44,940 nt of DNA from an uncultured Pedobacter sp. (GCF_946480185.1 NZ_CAMLIG010000034.1:1-44940), one strand, 5' to 3'. Positions 8,305 to 18,435 are shown, counted from the stretch's first letter. Numbers and translations are program-made. The notes: generated by a model not told the origin, from the letters alone.

Positions 8305-8922
8305 ATGAATTTTTCCTCTAAATTATTAGAGAACGCCGTTTCTGAATTTGGAAAATTGCCCGGTATAGGGCAAAAAACCGCATTACGTTTGGTTTTACAC
8401 CTCTTAAACCAAGATAACAACGAAGTAAGCAAATTCACCGAAAGCTTAACATTGCTTAAAAATAACATTAAGTTTTGCAAAAAATGCCATCATATTTCTG
8501 ATGCCGAATATTGTGAGATCTGTACTTCCAATAAAAGAAACCAAAACATAGTTTGTGTGGTAGAAGATAGCCGTGATGTAATGGCGATAGAAAACACGAA
8601 CCAATATAATGGTTTATACCACGTTTTAAACGGATTAATTTCTCCGATGGATGGCGTTGGCCCATCAGATTTAACCATTAATCAACTAGTAGAGCGAGTA
8701 GCAAGTGAAGAAATTGAGGAGGTGATTTTTGCTTTGAGCGCCACAATGGAGGGCGATACTACTATTTTTTACCTTAACAAAAAACTACAACCGTCCAGCA
8801 TAAAAATAAGCACTTTAGCCAGAGGAATTGCCTTTGGTGGCGAAATTGAATATGCTGATGAATTAACTTTGGGCAGATCCATTACTACCCGGGTTCCGTA
8901 CGAAAATTCGCTTAGCAAATAG
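8305..8922 (+). CDS. recR: Recombination mediator RecR
   Basis: 205 residues, standard RecR length. Works with RecO/RecF to load RecA on gapped DNA. The helix-hairpin-helix LPGIGQKTA is at 18-26, the C4 zinc finger is C58/C61/C70/C73 (CKKC and CEIC), and the Toprim domain starts at [14 protein letters not shown] (83-96). The C-terminal [20 protein letters not shown] is also typical of the family. It begins a three-gene run (glycosyltransferase after 3 bases, dehydrogenase after 1 base), an arrangement that suggests cotranscription and not shared function. Confidence 0.96.
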   Translation: MNFSSKLLENAVSEFGKLPGIGQKTALRLVLHLLNQDNNEVSKFTESLTLLKNNIKFCKKCHHISDAEYCEICTSNKRNQNIVCVVEDSRDVMAIENTNQYNGLYHVLNGLISPMDGVGPSDLTINQLVERVASEEIEEVIFALSATMEGDTTIFYLNKKLQPSSIKISTLARGIAFGGEIEYADELTLGRSITTRVPYENSLSK

Positions 8923-8925
8923 CCT

Positions 8926-9702
8926 TTGAAACTCTCGGTCATTATAGTAAGCTATAACGTTAAGCATTTGCTTAAACAGGCAATTGATTCTTTGTTAATT
9001 GCCACTTCAAGTATCGAAAGTGAGTTTTTTGTAGTGGATAACGCTTCTATAGACGGAACAGTTGACCTGATAAAACAGGCTTACCCGGCCATCCATTTAA
9101 CTGCAAACACAAAAAATGTTGGGTTCTCGGTTGCAAACAATCAAGCTATTTCAAAAGCAAAAGGAGAATATATTTTAGTCATCAATCCCGATACGATAAC
9201 GCCACCAGACACCTTGTTTAAAGCTATTACGTTTTTAGATGAGCACCCCGAAGCAGGCAGTTTAGGCGTTAGGATGCTAAATGGAAACGGAAAGTTTCTA
9301 CCAGAATCTAAACGTGGTTTGCCAACACCTTGGGTTTCATTTTGCAAACTTTCTGGTTTATATAAGCTTTTTCCAAAGTCAAGGAATTTCAACCGATATT
9401 ATATGGGTTGGATCAATGAGTTTGAAACCCAACAAGTGGATGTTTTAACGGGCGCATTTATGTTGTTACGTAAAACTGCGTTGGAGAAAGTCGGTCTATT
9501 TGACGAACATTTTTTCATGTACGGAGAAGATGTTGACCTATCTTACCGTTTAATTTTGGCTGGATATAAAAACTATTATTTTCCGCAGGTGTGCATTACG
9601 CATTTTAAAGGACAAAGCACTCACAAACTGAGTGTACGATATATGAAGAGCTTTTACGGCTCAATGTTTATCTTTGCAAAAAAGTATTTTTTAAAATTTT
9701 GA
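8926..9702 (+). CDS. Family 2 glycosyltransferase (rhamnosyltransferase-like)
   Basis: 258 residues. A GT-A fold family 2 enzyme with the nucleotide-binding strand FFVVDNAS (34-41), the metal-binding-type NPD at 87-89, GAFML near 176-180 and the acidic GEDVDLSYR at 200-208 that supplies the catalytic base. The best similarity by eye is to WbbL-type rhamnosyltransferases of surface polysaccharide synthesis, but donor and acceptor are not determined. The start is a TTG 3 bases after the recR stop; there is no in-frame ATG near it, and the first residues KLSVIIVSYN are the normal family N-terminus, so TTG is well supported. The dehydrogenase gene starts 1 base after its stop. Confidence 0.85.
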   Translation: MKLSVIIVSYNVKHLLKQAIDSLLIATSSIESEFFVVDNASIDGTVDLIKQAYPAIHLTANTKNVGFSVANNQAISKAKGEYILVINPDTITPPDTLFKAITFLDEHPEAGSLGVRMLNGNGKFLPESKRGLPTPWVSFCKLSGLYKLFPKSRNFNRYYMGWINEFETQQVDVLTGAFMLLRKTALEKVGLFDEHFFMYGEDVDLSYRLILAGYKNYYFPQVCITHFKGQSTHKLSVRYMKSFYGSMFIFAKKYFLKF

Positions 9703-9703
9703 T

Positions 9704-10519
9704 ATGAGTTTAAAAGGTAAGGTTGTGGTAATTACTGGCGCATCAAGTGGCATTGGCGAATCTTGCGCTTACGAATTTGCTAAAAGAGGCGCTCATGTAG
9801 TTTTGGCTGCCCGTCAGTATGTCAAACTTTGTGAAATTACCCAACAAATTCATGACCGATACGGCGTGAAAACTTTAGCTGTACAAACCGACGTAAGCGT
9901 AGAAAGCGACTGTAAACAATTAATGTTGCAAACCATTTCCACCTTTGGGCAGATTGATATTTTAATCAACAATGCCGGCATTTCTATGCGGGCCTTGTTT
10001 AAAGATTTAGATTTGGAAGTTTTAAAAAAGGTAATGGACATTAACTTTTGGGGCACAGTTTATTGTACCAAATATGCTTTAGATGAACTGTTAAACAGAG
10101 GTGGATCCGTTGTGGGCGTTTCTTCCATTGCCGGATTCAAAGGTTTACCGGGACGTACTGGCTATTCCGCATCTAAATTTGCTATCAACGGTTTTTTTGA
10201 ATCTTTAAGAACAGAGAATTTAAAAAACAATTTACATGTAATGGTAGTCTGTCCTGGTTTTACTGCTTCAAACATCCGTAATGTAGCTTTAAATAACAGC
10301 GCAGAACCTCAAGGAGAATCTTCCATGGACGAGGGCAAAATGATGACTAGCGAAGAAGTGGCCAAACGAATTGTTGATGGCGTTGAAAGTAGAAAGCGCT
10401 TATTGGTAATGACGGGACAAGGAAAACTTACCGTTACTTTACAAAAATTCATCCCCGCATTTTTAGATAAGTTGGTTTATAACCATTTTAAAAAAGAGAA
10501 AGACCCGTTGATTAGGTAG
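9704..10519 (+). CDS. Short-chain dehydrogenase/reductase (SDR)
   Basis: 271 residues. Classical SDR with cofactor loop TGASSGIGE (11-19), NNAG (89-92), active-site serine in VSSIAG (S140/S141) and the Y154-x3-K158 pair in YSASK. A Arg at 37 (LAAR) after the second strand suggests NADP preference, an inference. The C-terminal extension after 230 (VTLQKFIPAFLDKLVYNHF) is hydrophobic and is common in SDRs acting on lipid-like substrates such as DHRS7-type proteins. Substrate unknown. It is the last gene of the recR operon. Confidence 0.85.
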   Translation: MSLKGKVVVITGASSGIGESCAYEFAKRGAHVVLAARQYVKLCEITQQIHDRYGVKTLAVQTDVSVESDCKQLMLQTISTFGQIDILINNAGISMRALFKDLDLEVLKKVMDINFWGTVYCTKYALDELLNRGGSVVGVSSIAGFKGLPGRTGYSASKFAINGFFESLRTENLKNNLHVMVVCPGFTASNIRNVALNNSAEPQGESSMDEGKMMTSEEVAKRIVDGVESRKRLLVMTGQGKLTVTLQKFIPAFLDKLVYNHFKKEKDPLIR

Positions 10520-10575
10520 CGCTAAAAAACATTCCATAAATAAACCGTCCGCCAATTTGATGGAGGATTTAGGTT

Positions 10576-10597
10576 TAAAAAATCAAGGAACCTCCTT
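10576..10597 (-). terminator. Weak candidate terminator of the nine-gene CAZyme operon
   Basis: On the minus strand AAGGA-GGT-TCCTT (10597 to 10585) is followed by GATTTTTT. The stem is only 5 base pairs, so this is a weak call. It lies about 50 bases past the stop of the last operon gene. Confidence 0.3.
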
Positions 10598-10645
10598 ATT
10601 AACAGCAGCTCTTCATCTCCAGTAAAAAATATATTATCGTAATAT

Positions 10646-12583
10646 TTATTGCTGTCCAACTCCTTCGGTGGTCATTTGTACTCTTTTCATTTTTCCATCT
10701 GCGGTGTACTCCAATTTATCAATACAAACCGAACGGCTATAACTGCTGCCTCCATTTTGCAGACCGCCGTTATGGTAAATAAAATATGATTGTCCGTTAA
10801 GTTCAACAATTGCCTGATGGTTGGTATTGCTGTTTCCGGCAATTTCATTTAAAACACCCTGATATTTGTAGGGTCCTTCAATATGATCTGCCATAGAATA
10901 GGATATTTTTTCAGGGAAACCCGTTGCATACGATAAATAATATTTGCCGTCTTTTTTATGAACCCAAGGTGCTTCGGTATAATTAACATCGGTAAATTTA
11001 ATCTGTTTGATATCGCCATCTATCTCAACCATGTTTGCTTTAAGTTTAGCGTAGTAACATTCTCGGTTGCCCCAAAAAAGCCAGGCTTGCCCGTCATCAT
11101 CAATAAAAACCGTCGGATCCAAACAGGCCCATGAATGTGCGGACGCAAAACAATCTTCTTTGGTTAACAAAGGTTTGCCAATTGCATCCTTGAAAGGTCC
11201 TTCGGGCTTATCGGCAACGGCAACACCTATTCCGCTCCAATTGGTACAAATGTACCAGTAGTATTTTCCGTTGCGTTTTGTTACCTGCCCTGCCCAAGCA
11301 TCGCCACTTTTTGCCCAGGTAAAATCACTTGCCTTTAAGGGCGATGGATATTGTGTCCAATGTTTCATATCGGTGGTTGAAAATACCAACCAATCTTTCA
11401 TTTTGTAGCCCTTTTGGTTGCCCTCAAAATCGTGTCCGGTGTAAAGCCAAAGTTTATTGTCTTCAACAAATGCAGCCGGATCGGCGGTAAACTCATGTGT
11501 AATTATCGGATTCCCTTTTGATTCGAACTGATAAACATCTCCGGCAACTGTTGGCGAAAGCAACTCGCCAGGTACACCGCCCCATTTTGCCTGTAAATTA
11601 CGGGCTTCGGATTTGGTAATGCTGATGATACTGCCATGGCGTGGGCTAAAGTTTTTTGTGAACGATTCTGGCTTTTCGGTAAAATTGATGAGGTCTTTGC
11701 TCCTCTGGAACTCGTATCTTTGGCTCGAGTATAAATCATACATCAAAATATAATCATCGCTATTATTCAGTTTAAAAATGCTAGAACCTTCCACATGGGT
11801 TTTGCTCCCCGCATAAGCATCCAAATATTTAAAATCCTCTTTCCATGGGCCTTTTAACGATCTACTAGTTGCTTGCTGAATGCCATTTTTAATTTCCTTG
11901 CCATCTGCATCTTTGGTATTTCCCTTATAAAAAAAGTGGTATAAACCGTCTTTATAGATGATATCGCCATCTATTCCGCCATATTTTGGGCTGAACATTA
12001 ATTTGGGTTCTGCCTCAAAACCTGTAAAATCTTTGTTGGCATAAGCCGAGTAAAAATCTAGTTTCTCATTGTTATGATAACGAACCGTAAAATATACTAG
12101 ATACTTTTTTGCTTGAGGATCGTAAATGGTTTGTGGCGCCCAAACCCACTTTACATTTCCAAACTTTTTGGGATAGGTTTTTGCCAAATCAACAATTCCG
12201 TGTTTCCAGTTTATTAGATCTGGCGAGCTCATTAATATGATTCCCGGGTTATTGTCCCATCCATTTTTTATAGTGAACATATCTGTTGCCACAATAAAAA
12301 AGCGTTTGCCATCATCGCTTCGTAAAATATGCGGATCTCTTATTCCTCCAGTTTCCGAAATTTGTGCAGATGCAATAATGGGCTGATTGTTGTTAAGCGC
12401 ATACCAATTTTGTGCATCGGCACTCACCGCAAAACGTAATTGTTCTTGCAAATCTTTATTTCCAGAGCCTTCAAAATAGGCAAATAAATAACCCGAAAAG
12501 TTTTCTGATGATTTTTGCTGTGCAAAGCTGCTCACCGAAAACAAAGTAAGCATCAATAAAAAAGATGATTTCAAGCTCCTCAT
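10646..12583 (-). CDS. Secreted two-domain GH43 glycoside hydrolase
   Basis: 645 residues: signal peptide 1-22 (ending SSFAQ), a first five-bladed GH43-type propeller at about 29-336 and a second at about 358-640. Domain 1 has IRDPHIL (D83), IDGDII (D205/D207) and HVEGSSIF (E265). Domain 2 has FTADPAAF (D368), LDPTVF (D489) and YTEAPW (E537), the canonical base, pKa-modulating Asp and acid of GH43. GH43 includes alpha-L-arabinofuranosidases, arabinanases, beta-xylosidases and galactan-active enzymes; the exact activities of these two domains cannot be fixed by eye. Domain 1 is paralogous to the 13628-14698 protein and to the N-terminal half of the 21603-23753 protein (shared RHG..I.ITK.E...L..KWG end). 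Last gene of the operon; probably periplasmic. Confidence 0.85.
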   Translation of the reverse strand: MRSLKSSFLLMLTLFSVSSFAQQKSSENFSGYLFAYFEGSGNKDLQEQLRFAVSADAQNWYALNNNQPIIASAQISETGGIRDPHILRSDDGKRFFIVATDMFTIKNGWDNNPGIILMSSPDLINWKHGIVDLAKTYPKKFGNVKWVWAPQTIYDPQAKKYLVYFTVRYHNNEKLDFYSAYANKDFTGFEAEPKLMFSPKYGGIDGDIIYKDGLYHFFYKGNTKDADGKEIKNGIQQATSRSLKGPWKEDFKYLDAYAGSKTHVEGSSIFKLNNSDDYILMYDLYSSQRYEFQRSKDLINFTEKPESFTKNFSPRHGSIISITKSEARNLQAKWGGVPGELLSPTVAGDVYQFESKGNPIITHEFTADPAAFVEDNKLWLYTGHDFEGNQKGYKMKDWLVFSTTDMKHWTQYPSPLKASDFTWAKSGDAWAGQVTKRNGKYYWYICTNWSGIGVAVADKPEGPFKDAIGKPLLTKEDCFASAHSWACLDPTVFIDDDGQAWLFWGNRECYYAKLKANMVEIDGDIKQIKFTDVNYTEAPWVHKKDGKYYLSYATGFPEKISYSMADHIEGPYKYQGVLNEIAGNSNTNHQAIVELNGQSYFIYHNGGLQNGGSSYSRSVCIDKLEYTADGKMKRVQMTTEGVGQQ

Positions 12584-12612
12584 AATTAATTCATTAAATA
12601 GTAATGTATATT

Positions 12613-13611
12613 TTAATATTCTTTTCCTACCACAATCCGATCGCCCGAATCATCAACCTCAAATAAATGAGGAACCCGGATATAACGTCCGTTATCATTC
12701 CTGTGGCTATGAACAGACATCAGCAATTTGCCTTCGAACGTTCTGAACAGCATTCCATGACCAAAATTGGGAGGCGTAATTGGCGCTTTTTCATGTATCC
12801 ATGGGCCGTCTAGTGTGCCACTTTGCGAATAAGCTACGCCCTGTGTGTACACATCAAAAATCCAGCTTGTCCAGATTATCCCCAGCCTACCAGTTTTTGT
12901 ACGAAACAGCCATGGACCATCAGTAACTTTATTAAAAACTGTATCGCCTTTCTCGTTGCGTTCTTTGCTCCAGAGTGAATCACTAGCTTTAAAAAGCAGT
13001 TTACTTTTACCCATTGTACCGCTGAGATCAGGTTTTAATCGTATCTTTTCAATAGTTCCGTTCCAGTTCTGCAACCACTCATAACAATAAACAAGATAGG
13101 GCTGTTGATCTTTATCTACCCATAGCGTTCCGTCGAGCGTTGGCATATTTGCAGGAAGGTAGGTTAAATCTTTCATCGGCACAAAAGGTCCATCCGGATG
13201 ATCGCTCACTAAAATATGGCAAGCCCGACGCTCAATTTTATTGCCTTTTACTGTATCAATGATTACGTCTCGATTGGTAAATGTGGCGAAGTAATAATAG
13301 CGATGCTGATACTCATGTATTTCCGCTGCCCAAATCATGGGATTTTTACCCATCCAAGAATCAGGATCTGTTTTTACCACATGGTAAGGGCCAGTCCATT
13401 TCCGCAGATCAGGACTTTTCCAGACCAGGCCTCCGGTACCTGTCATGTAGTAAGTGGAAGTTTTTTGGTCTGCAAATATACACGGATCGCTGAGGCGTAT
13501 GGAGTCTAATGGGATGTTTTTCCTAAACCGATAGCCATGCGTTTGTGAAAACAGCGAGTTGTGCAAAAACACAAAAAGTAAGGCGAGGAATAATTTTTTA
13601 TGATACAGCAT
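12613..13611 (-). CDS. Secreted GH43-family glycoside hydrolase with Asp at the expected acid position
   Basis: 332 residues with a signal peptide (about 1-22, ending SLFSQ) and a single five-bladed propeller. The base motif is LSDPCIFAD (D42), the middle acidic motif PTLDGTLW (D160), and WAAEIHEY marks a propeller blade. Where most GH43 enzymes carry the acid as E-G-P or E-A-P, this protein has VTDGPWLFRTKTG with D231. That may be normal for its subfamily or may mean altered chemistry. It is of a different branch from its neighbours on both sides. Gaps of 29 and 16 bases to the adjoining genes place it inside the operon. Confidence 0.8.
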   Translation of the reverse strand: MLYHKKLFLALLFVFLHNSLFSQTHGYRFRKNIPLDSIRLSDPCIFADQKTSTYYMTGTGGLVWKSPDLRKWTGPYHVVKTDPDSWMGKNPMIWAAEIHEYQHRYYYFATFTNRDVIIDTVKGNKIERRACHILVSDHPDGPFVPMKDLTYLPANMPTLDGTLWVDKDQQPYLVYCYEWLQNWNGTIEKIRLKPDLSGTMGKSKLLFKASDSLWSKERNEKGDTVFNKVTDGPWLFRTKTGRLGIIWTSWIFDVYTQGVAYSQSGTLDGPWIHEKAPITPPNFGHGMLFRTFEGKLLMSVHSHRNDNGRYIRVPHLFEVDDSGDRIVVGKEY

Positions 13612-13627
13612 ATAATAACAGTTTAAC

Positions 13628-14698
13628 TTAAAACTTCATGTTCAGCTTCCATTTATCTGCTAAACGTTGAGCCTCTTTTTTTGTGAGCTGAATTACTGCA
13701 CCATGTTTCTGAACGGAAAAGTTGGTACGCTTCATCACCCCTTCATCAAAATGACCAAGATTAGTGAAATGAATAAAATCAGTTGTTTCGGCAAATCCAA
13801 AGTTGTGCGGATTTACACTAAAAACATCATACATCAACACCCATTTATTTTCCCCAATGCGTTTAAAAACATTCGGGGCTTCGCAAGAACGCGGTTCAAA
13901 ATCAACTTGATTTGGTAAGTACTGGTATCCGCTGTTAATTTTATCGGAAAATGCCATTTTTATACCTCCGGGATTTTCTTGTGCTACGTACATCATGCAA
14001 AATCTTCCGTCTGGCAGTTTTGTAATGTCGGCATCCAATATTTGTTTGGTAGTATCTGGATATTCAAATAAAATTTCCGGTTTGGTTTCTAGAGCGGTAA
14101 ACGCATCGTTCATATACGCATAATAAAGTTTTGTTTTTCCCCTACCTTTACGCATGGTAAAATAAATCATGATTTTACCTTTCACCTCATCATAAATCAG
14201 TTCGGGCGCCCAAACACAACCAACATTCAATTCAGGATAGGCTTTATTTATGTCCAAAATGGAATGTGACCAATGGATTAAGTCTTTTGATTTCATCAAC
14301 ACTAAGTCCCGATTATTTCCCCAGTCATAAAGTTCCTGCGGACGTTCCCACTCGGTATCACGATAGCCTTTTTGTTTGCCATAGATATGTAAATCCGTCA
14401 TGGCCATATAAAAATTCCCATCGGGACCACGCATAATATGAGGATCACGAATTCCTTTTTGTTCGGCAATCGTATCTCCGGCAATAATCGGTTTACCGCC
14501 ATTTACATCTGTAAAAGTATATCCATCGGCACTTAGTGCAAAATATAGTCCGTGGGTATCATCTTTAAAATAGGTCAGCAGATATGCCGACATATTTTTT
14601 TCCGTTGGTTTTTTTGTTTGTGCTTTCACAAAACTGACCGAGATGGTTAGCATAAAAAAAGCAATGGTTAAAAATGCTAAACGAGCTGTTATTTTCAT
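13628..14698 (-). CDS. Secreted single-domain GH43 glycoside hydrolase
   Basis: 356 residues; signal peptide 1-27 (ending VSFVKAQ), then one propeller. Motifs are GIRDPHIM (D85), ILDADI (D222/D224) and SCEAPNVF (E273), so the three GH43 acids are all present. The end (HGAVIQLTKKEAQRLADKW) is shared with the N-terminal domains of the two double-domain GH43 proteins of this operon, making it a stand-alone paralogue of that domain. Likely arabinose- or galactose-releasing in the periplasm, but the linkage is not predictable from what I can see. Confidence 0.83.
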   Translation of the reverse strand: MKITARLAFLTIAFFMLTISVSFVKAQTKKPTEKNMSAYLLTYFKDDTHGLYFALSADGYTFTDVNGGKPIIAGDTIAEQKGIRDPHIMRGPDGNFYMAMTDLHIYGKQKGYRDTEWERPQELYDWGNNRDLVLMKSKDLIHWSHSILDINKAYPELNVGCVWAPELIYDEVKGKIMIYFTMRKGRGKTKLYYAYMNDAFTALETKPEILFEYPDTTKQILDADITKLPDGRFCMMYVAQENPGGIKMAFSDKINSGYQYLPNQVDFEPRSCEAPNVFKRIGENKWVLMYDVFSVNPHNFGFAETTDFIHFTNLGHFDEGVMKRTNFSVQKHGAVIQLTKKEAQRLADKWKLNMKF

Positions 14699-14728
14699 AT
14701 TTGTTAATTGGATGTTTTTAATCTTTTT

Positions 14729-15871
14729 CTATTTCAAAAACCTATACATTTCACAGGCGGCCAATAAAAATGCGCCAACTCCAAAATTTGCGGTAGAATT
14801 TTGATCCACTATTTGCCCAGGTATTGCTTTTTCTCCAATAGGCTGTACATAACCTACTGAACCATTTGGTTGTAAAGCAAATTGAGTTAAGTATCTCCAA
14901 GATTTCTGGGTTGTTGAACTATAATCTGCTTTACTTAATAAGCCGTTATTCATTCCCCATAAGTAGCCGTAAGTAATAAATGCAGTTCCGCTGGTTTCTG
15001 GTCCGGGCGCTTGTGCAGGATCTAAAATACTACGGGTCCAATAACCTTCTGTTTGTTGGGATTTAGCTAATGCAACGGCCATTTGCTGATAGCGGGTAAC
15101 AAATAAATTATAATGTTTATAGCTTTTAGGCATATCGGCTAAAACTTTAGCCAAACCGGCAAAAACCCATCCATCGCCCCGAGCCCAAAAATCTTTTACT
15201 CCGTTTACTGTTTTATGTTGAGGATAAATATACTTTCCGTCGCGGTAGTACAAATGTGCCTCTTTATCAAACATTAAATCATCGGCATAAACAAAATACT
15301 CATGAAGTTTATCCAGATATTGTTCGTCGCCAGTTAATTTGTAAAGTTTTGTCATTACCGGCATTGCCATATACAAACCATCTGCCCACCACCAATAATC
15401 GTTATTGGGCGTACTCATCTGATATTGCATTACTTCCAATGCTCTGGCTACTTTTTTCGGGTCTTTTACCTCATCTAAATTGTACAGATCAATATAGGTT
15501 TGAAAACAAATTTGCCAATCGCCAAAAAGCACATATTCTGGTTTCTCGCCATAGCTATATTTCCATTTTGTTTTATCGTTAGAAGTTGCACCCATCCAAT
15601 TATTCTTCCTCGCCCATTTTTCTGAATATGCTTTATACGTAGGATTTTTTGTAAGCTCATACGCAGCCATATTACCGGTATGGTAGGCTGCATTATCCCA
15701 AAAAGGATTTCCGGGTTGTGTATGTTGTTGTTGCCAATAACCATTTACCCTGTTAATGATTTCCAAAACACTATCCTTAGACACCGTTGCGTTATACGTT
15801 TTACTTTTTTTAGACACACAACCGGCTAAAAATATAATTAAACAAAGGATCGACGTTACTTTTAATCGCAT
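14729..15871 (-). CDS. GH105 unsaturated glucuronyl/galacturonyl hydrolase, lipoprotein
   Basis: 380 residues. A lipobox LAGC with C18 follows a short hydrophobic leader, so it is membrane-anchored. The (alpha/alpha)6-barrel family GH88/GH105 removes 4,5-unsaturated uronic acids from oligosaccharides made by lyases. The motif WWWADGLYMAMP has the conserved Asp D164 and FWARGDGWVFAG has D233, matching the two catalytic-site aspartates of YteR-like enzymes. In this operon it would act after a lyase that leaves an unsaturated glucuronate on arabinogalactan side chains. Rhamnogalacturonan or ulvan products are the alternatives. Flanked by BNR_4 and GH43 genes with 16- and 30-base gaps. Confidence 0.88.
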   Translation of the reverse strand: MRLKVTSILCLIIFLAGCVSKKSKTYNATVSKDSVLEIINRVNGYWQQQHTQPGNPFWDNAAYHTGNMAAYELTKNPTYKAYSEKWARKNNWMGATSNDKTKWKYSYGEKPEYVLFGDWQICFQTYIDLYNLDEVKDPKKVARALEVMQYQMSTPNNDYWWWADGLYMAMPVMTKLYKLTGDEQYLDKLHEYFVYADDLMFDKEAHLYYRDGKYIYPQHKTVNGVKDFWARGDGWVFAGLAKVLADMPKSYKHYNLFVTRYQQMAVALAKSQQTEGYWTRSILDPAQAPGPETSGTAFITYGYLWGMNNGLLSKADYSSTTQKSWRYLTQFALQPNGSVGYVQPIGEKAIPGQIVDQNSTANFGVGAFLLAACEMYRFLK

Positions 15872-15887
15872 AATTGTAGTAATTGGC

Positions 15888-17216
15888 TTATTTAAAATGA
15901 GGCTTAAATTCTAAAACGTTTACTTGCTGTGGTGGAGTTCTTGTTAAACCCTCGCCATCTTTTTGCATTGTACGTTGCACAAAAAGATTGAGTTTAAATG
16001 CTTTTTTCCAGAGTTCAGTATCGTAAGTAGGTTCCCAAGAACCTACATCTTCATCGTTTAAATCAGAAACTGTCCATTTGGCATCTGTTATTTTTTTTAA
16101 GCTCAAGGCTGATACTTTGTTGCCCCGTTCCTCATCTCTAAAAATGAGTAATATGGAAGCGTTATTGCCTTTGCCCTTTACTAAAATCTGCGGACGGGAA
16201 ATTGGTATCTGCTTGGTGCCTCCTCCGCTTAAACTAAATGATGTTTTCCTAAAATCAAGGCTACGGGTTTTCCACTCATTACCAATGTGATAAATCAGAT
16301 GATATTGAGGAATAGCTGTATCACTATCTCGCCAGTAAGTAGCGATAAAGGGGTTTCCATTTTCATCGGAAGCCATGGATGTTTGATTAATTAACTCGTG
16401 ATTTTGCGGGATTTTCAACGCATATTCCGCTGTGCTTGCGGTTATTGGGAGCTGATATTTAACTCCCTTTGAATTTTCCCATGTTAAACCGCCATCTTTA
16501 GAACAGGCATAAGCCATATCATGGTTGCTGGCTACATCCGGGCTTTCTCGCCAAACCCAAGAAATATGAATAAAACCGAATTTATCAATACAGGCCTGCC
16601 AATAGGCATTTCTTTTTCCTTCGCCACTAATTAAATTGTTTTGTAAACGAGTCCATTTTTGAGTTTTAACATCGTAAGTATTCATAACCAAATCGCCGTT
16701 TCCAGAGCCCCCGTCCCTGTAAAAAAACAATAACTTGTTGTTATTTAGTTTATAAAACTCGGGGTACGATAACTTATCCTCATTTAAACCCACCATCTCC
16801 ATTTGCGCTCCCAGATTTAAAGAACCCGGACTGATAGATTTTGCGTAATGCAGTTTATTGTTGTGATGATCCCAAGCGATGTGCAAAAATCCCTCGCCAT
16901 CCACCATGATGCTGATGATGTTATGCGCATCTTTTATGTTGCCTTTGTAGTTAGTTTTCTGGATAGTCCAGTTAGAGGAATTTACTTTTCGTTTACCAAG
17001 TATCACGTTACCTTCCGCATTATAAAAAGCGATGTACTGCGTATTTTTAAAGGTGACCAAGGAATTTTTACGAAAAACAGTTGTATTAACCGTATTACCA
17101 GCCCAAGCTTCTGCCACTGGAACTATTTTTACCTTGGGCGGATTTTGTGCATACAGATTTGTGCAAGCCAGCAAAACCAGCAATATTCCTAAAATTTTAC
17201 AGCTAATTATTTTCAT
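15888..17216 (-). CDS. Secreted BNR_4-type seven-bladed propeller protein, likely rhamnosidase or lyase
   Basis: 442 residues from the ATG at 17216, which begins the signal peptide [18 protein letters not shown]...YAQ and leaves 1 base after the preceding gene's stop. An upstream ATG at 17234 would overlap that gene and add residues before the leader. Propeller segments typical of BNR_4 are [40 protein letters not shown] and the Asp-box-like [10 protein letters not shown]. From the literature, this fold includes PL24/PL25 ulvan lyases and GH145, which cleaves alpha-L-rhamnose from glucuronate at arabinogalactan side-chain ends. In the present context a role on rhamnose-glucuronate caps is the best guess. 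The specific family is not determined. A lipobox reading (LLAC) is possible. Confidence 0.7.
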   Translation of the reverse strand: MKIISCKILGILLVLLACTNLYAQNPPKVKIVPVAEAWAGNTVNTTVFRKNSLVTFKNTQYIAFYNAEGNVILGKRKVNSSNWTIQKTNYKGNIKDAHNIISIMVDGEGFLHIAWDHHNNKLHYAKSISPGSLNLGAQMEMVGLNEDKLSYPEFYKLNNNKLLFFYRDGGSGNGDLVMNTYDVKTQKWTRLQNNLISGEGKRNAYWQACIDKFGFIHISWVWRESPDVASNHDMAYACSKDGGLTWENSKGVKYQLPITASTAEYALKIPQNHELINQTSMASDENGNPFIATYWRDSDTAIPQYHLIYHIGNEWKTRSLDFRKTSFSLSGGGTKQIPISRPQILVKGKGNNASILLIFRDEERGNKVSALSLKKITDAKWTVSDLNDEDVGSWEPTYDTELWKKAFKLNLFVQRTMQKDGEGLTRTPPQQVNVLEFKPHFK

Positions 17217-17217
17217 T

Positions 17218-18435
17218 TTAATGAGGTAAAGCATGATCTATTTGTACCGGCTGACCGCTCCAAAGTTTTTTCTGTGTCCAATCGGCATTTGGCTTAGCCC
17301 AAAAAGAATCATCGGCAGGTAAGCCTAAAACCAAAAATACTTGCGAGCATAAGTATAAACTACCCGTTGAGATGTAGGTTTCGCCTAAACCCGGTTGATG
17401 ACCGTAAACACCAATGGTTAACCATCCGTTTTTATCAAAAGTTCCCGGTGCTTCAATCTGGTTTTTTACTACTGTGTACAAAGCGCAACGCACTTGTTCT
17501 GGCGAAATTTCTTCTGGCAATGCCTTTTGTAATGCTGCCTGAGAAAGTAGCTGAAAAGCACCAAACCGGTAAGTTAATGAACGTCCGATAGGCGGATAAG
17601 TGCCTTCCGGAGAAATTAATCTTTCCTGAATTTCGGCGTAGCGAGTTGCTCTTGTTAAAAATTGCTGATATAATTTTTTATCACGAAGGGCAAGATTGGT
17701 GATATCCAACAACATGGGCTGAATTACAAAGCTGTTGTAATAATCCCAGTGAAAATCGGGTCCATCGCCGTAAATACCGTCGCCTTTGTACCAATTTTCG
17801 TGTGATTTTACCGCGTAATCAATCCGCATAAAATCTGCACCGGTATCAAACTTGTAAATTGCGGTTTCAATCATCGCACTAAACAAAAGCCAATTACTGT
17901 AACCGGGTCTAATTATTCTTGTTGCTTTGAGTTGGCGGATAACATTTGCTTTGGTATCTGCATCTAAAGGCTCCCACAATTGTTTTGGCGCTCTTAATAA
18001 TGCGTGGGCAAAAAAAGCGGCATCAACTACCGGTTGCCCGCCCTTAGTAAAATTCATAAAATCCGCAGAAGTGGAATCCGTAGCGTTATGAATGCACTTA
18101 CGCACCAATAAAATATATTTTTCTCGCAGTTTTCCTTCCACAGTGTTATCTGCACCAAGTTCTAGCCAAGGTGCCATCCCTCCTATTAATCTGCCAAAAG
18201 CCTCTAAATAAGTTACTTCTCGCCGACTGGCTTCTTGTCCCGGGGCAGTTTCTACGGGCATTGTTGCTTTCAGCTGATTTTGACTTAATGCTTCCAAAAC
18301 CGGATCAGCGATTTTCAGCATGGTTTCAATCATAAATTTGCGTTGCTCTGGCCCTTCTATTTTTGATTTTTTGGGACTGGCGTTAGCGACAAAACCTAGC
18401 AAAAGGCATAGTGGCACTAATAGTTTTTTAATCAT
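17218..18435 (-). CDS. Secreted DUF2264-family protein (shorter paralogue)
   Basis: 405 residues with signal peptide about 1-20 (ending VANAS). It has the DUF2264 layout of helical repeats, expected to form an (alpha/alpha) barrel: [13 protein letters not shown] (81-93), [10 protein letters not shown] (181-190), [14 protein letters not shown] (223-236) and [14 protein letters not shown] (281-294). His, Tyr, Asp and Arg clusters in the last two are plausible active-site residues. Related barrels found in arabinogalactan loci include PL27 (rhamnose-glucuronate lyase) and GH154 (beta-glucuronidase); I cannot tell from memory which, if either, this belongs to. It starts 62 bases after the longer DUF2264 gene and abuts the BNR_4 gene. 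Confidence 0.75.
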   Translation of the reverse strand: MIKKLLVPLCLLLGFVANASPKKSKIEGPEQRKFMIETMLKIADPVLEALSQNQLKATMPVETAPGQEASRREVTYLEAFGRLIGGMAPWLELGADNTVEGKLREKYILLVRKCIHNATDSTSADFMNFTKGGQPVVDAAFFAHALLRAPKQLWEPLDADTKANVIRQLKATRIIRPGYSNWLLFSAMIETAIYKFDTGADFMRIDYAVKSHENWYKGDGIYGDGPDFHWDYYNSFVIQPMLLDITNLALRDKKLYQQFLTRATRYAEIQERLISPEGTYPPIGRSLTYRFGAFQLLSQAALQKALPEEISPEQVRCALYTVVKNQIEAPGTFDKNGWLTIGVYGHQPGLGETYISTGSLYLCSQVFLVLGLPADDSFWAKPNADWTQKKLWSGQPVQIDHALPH

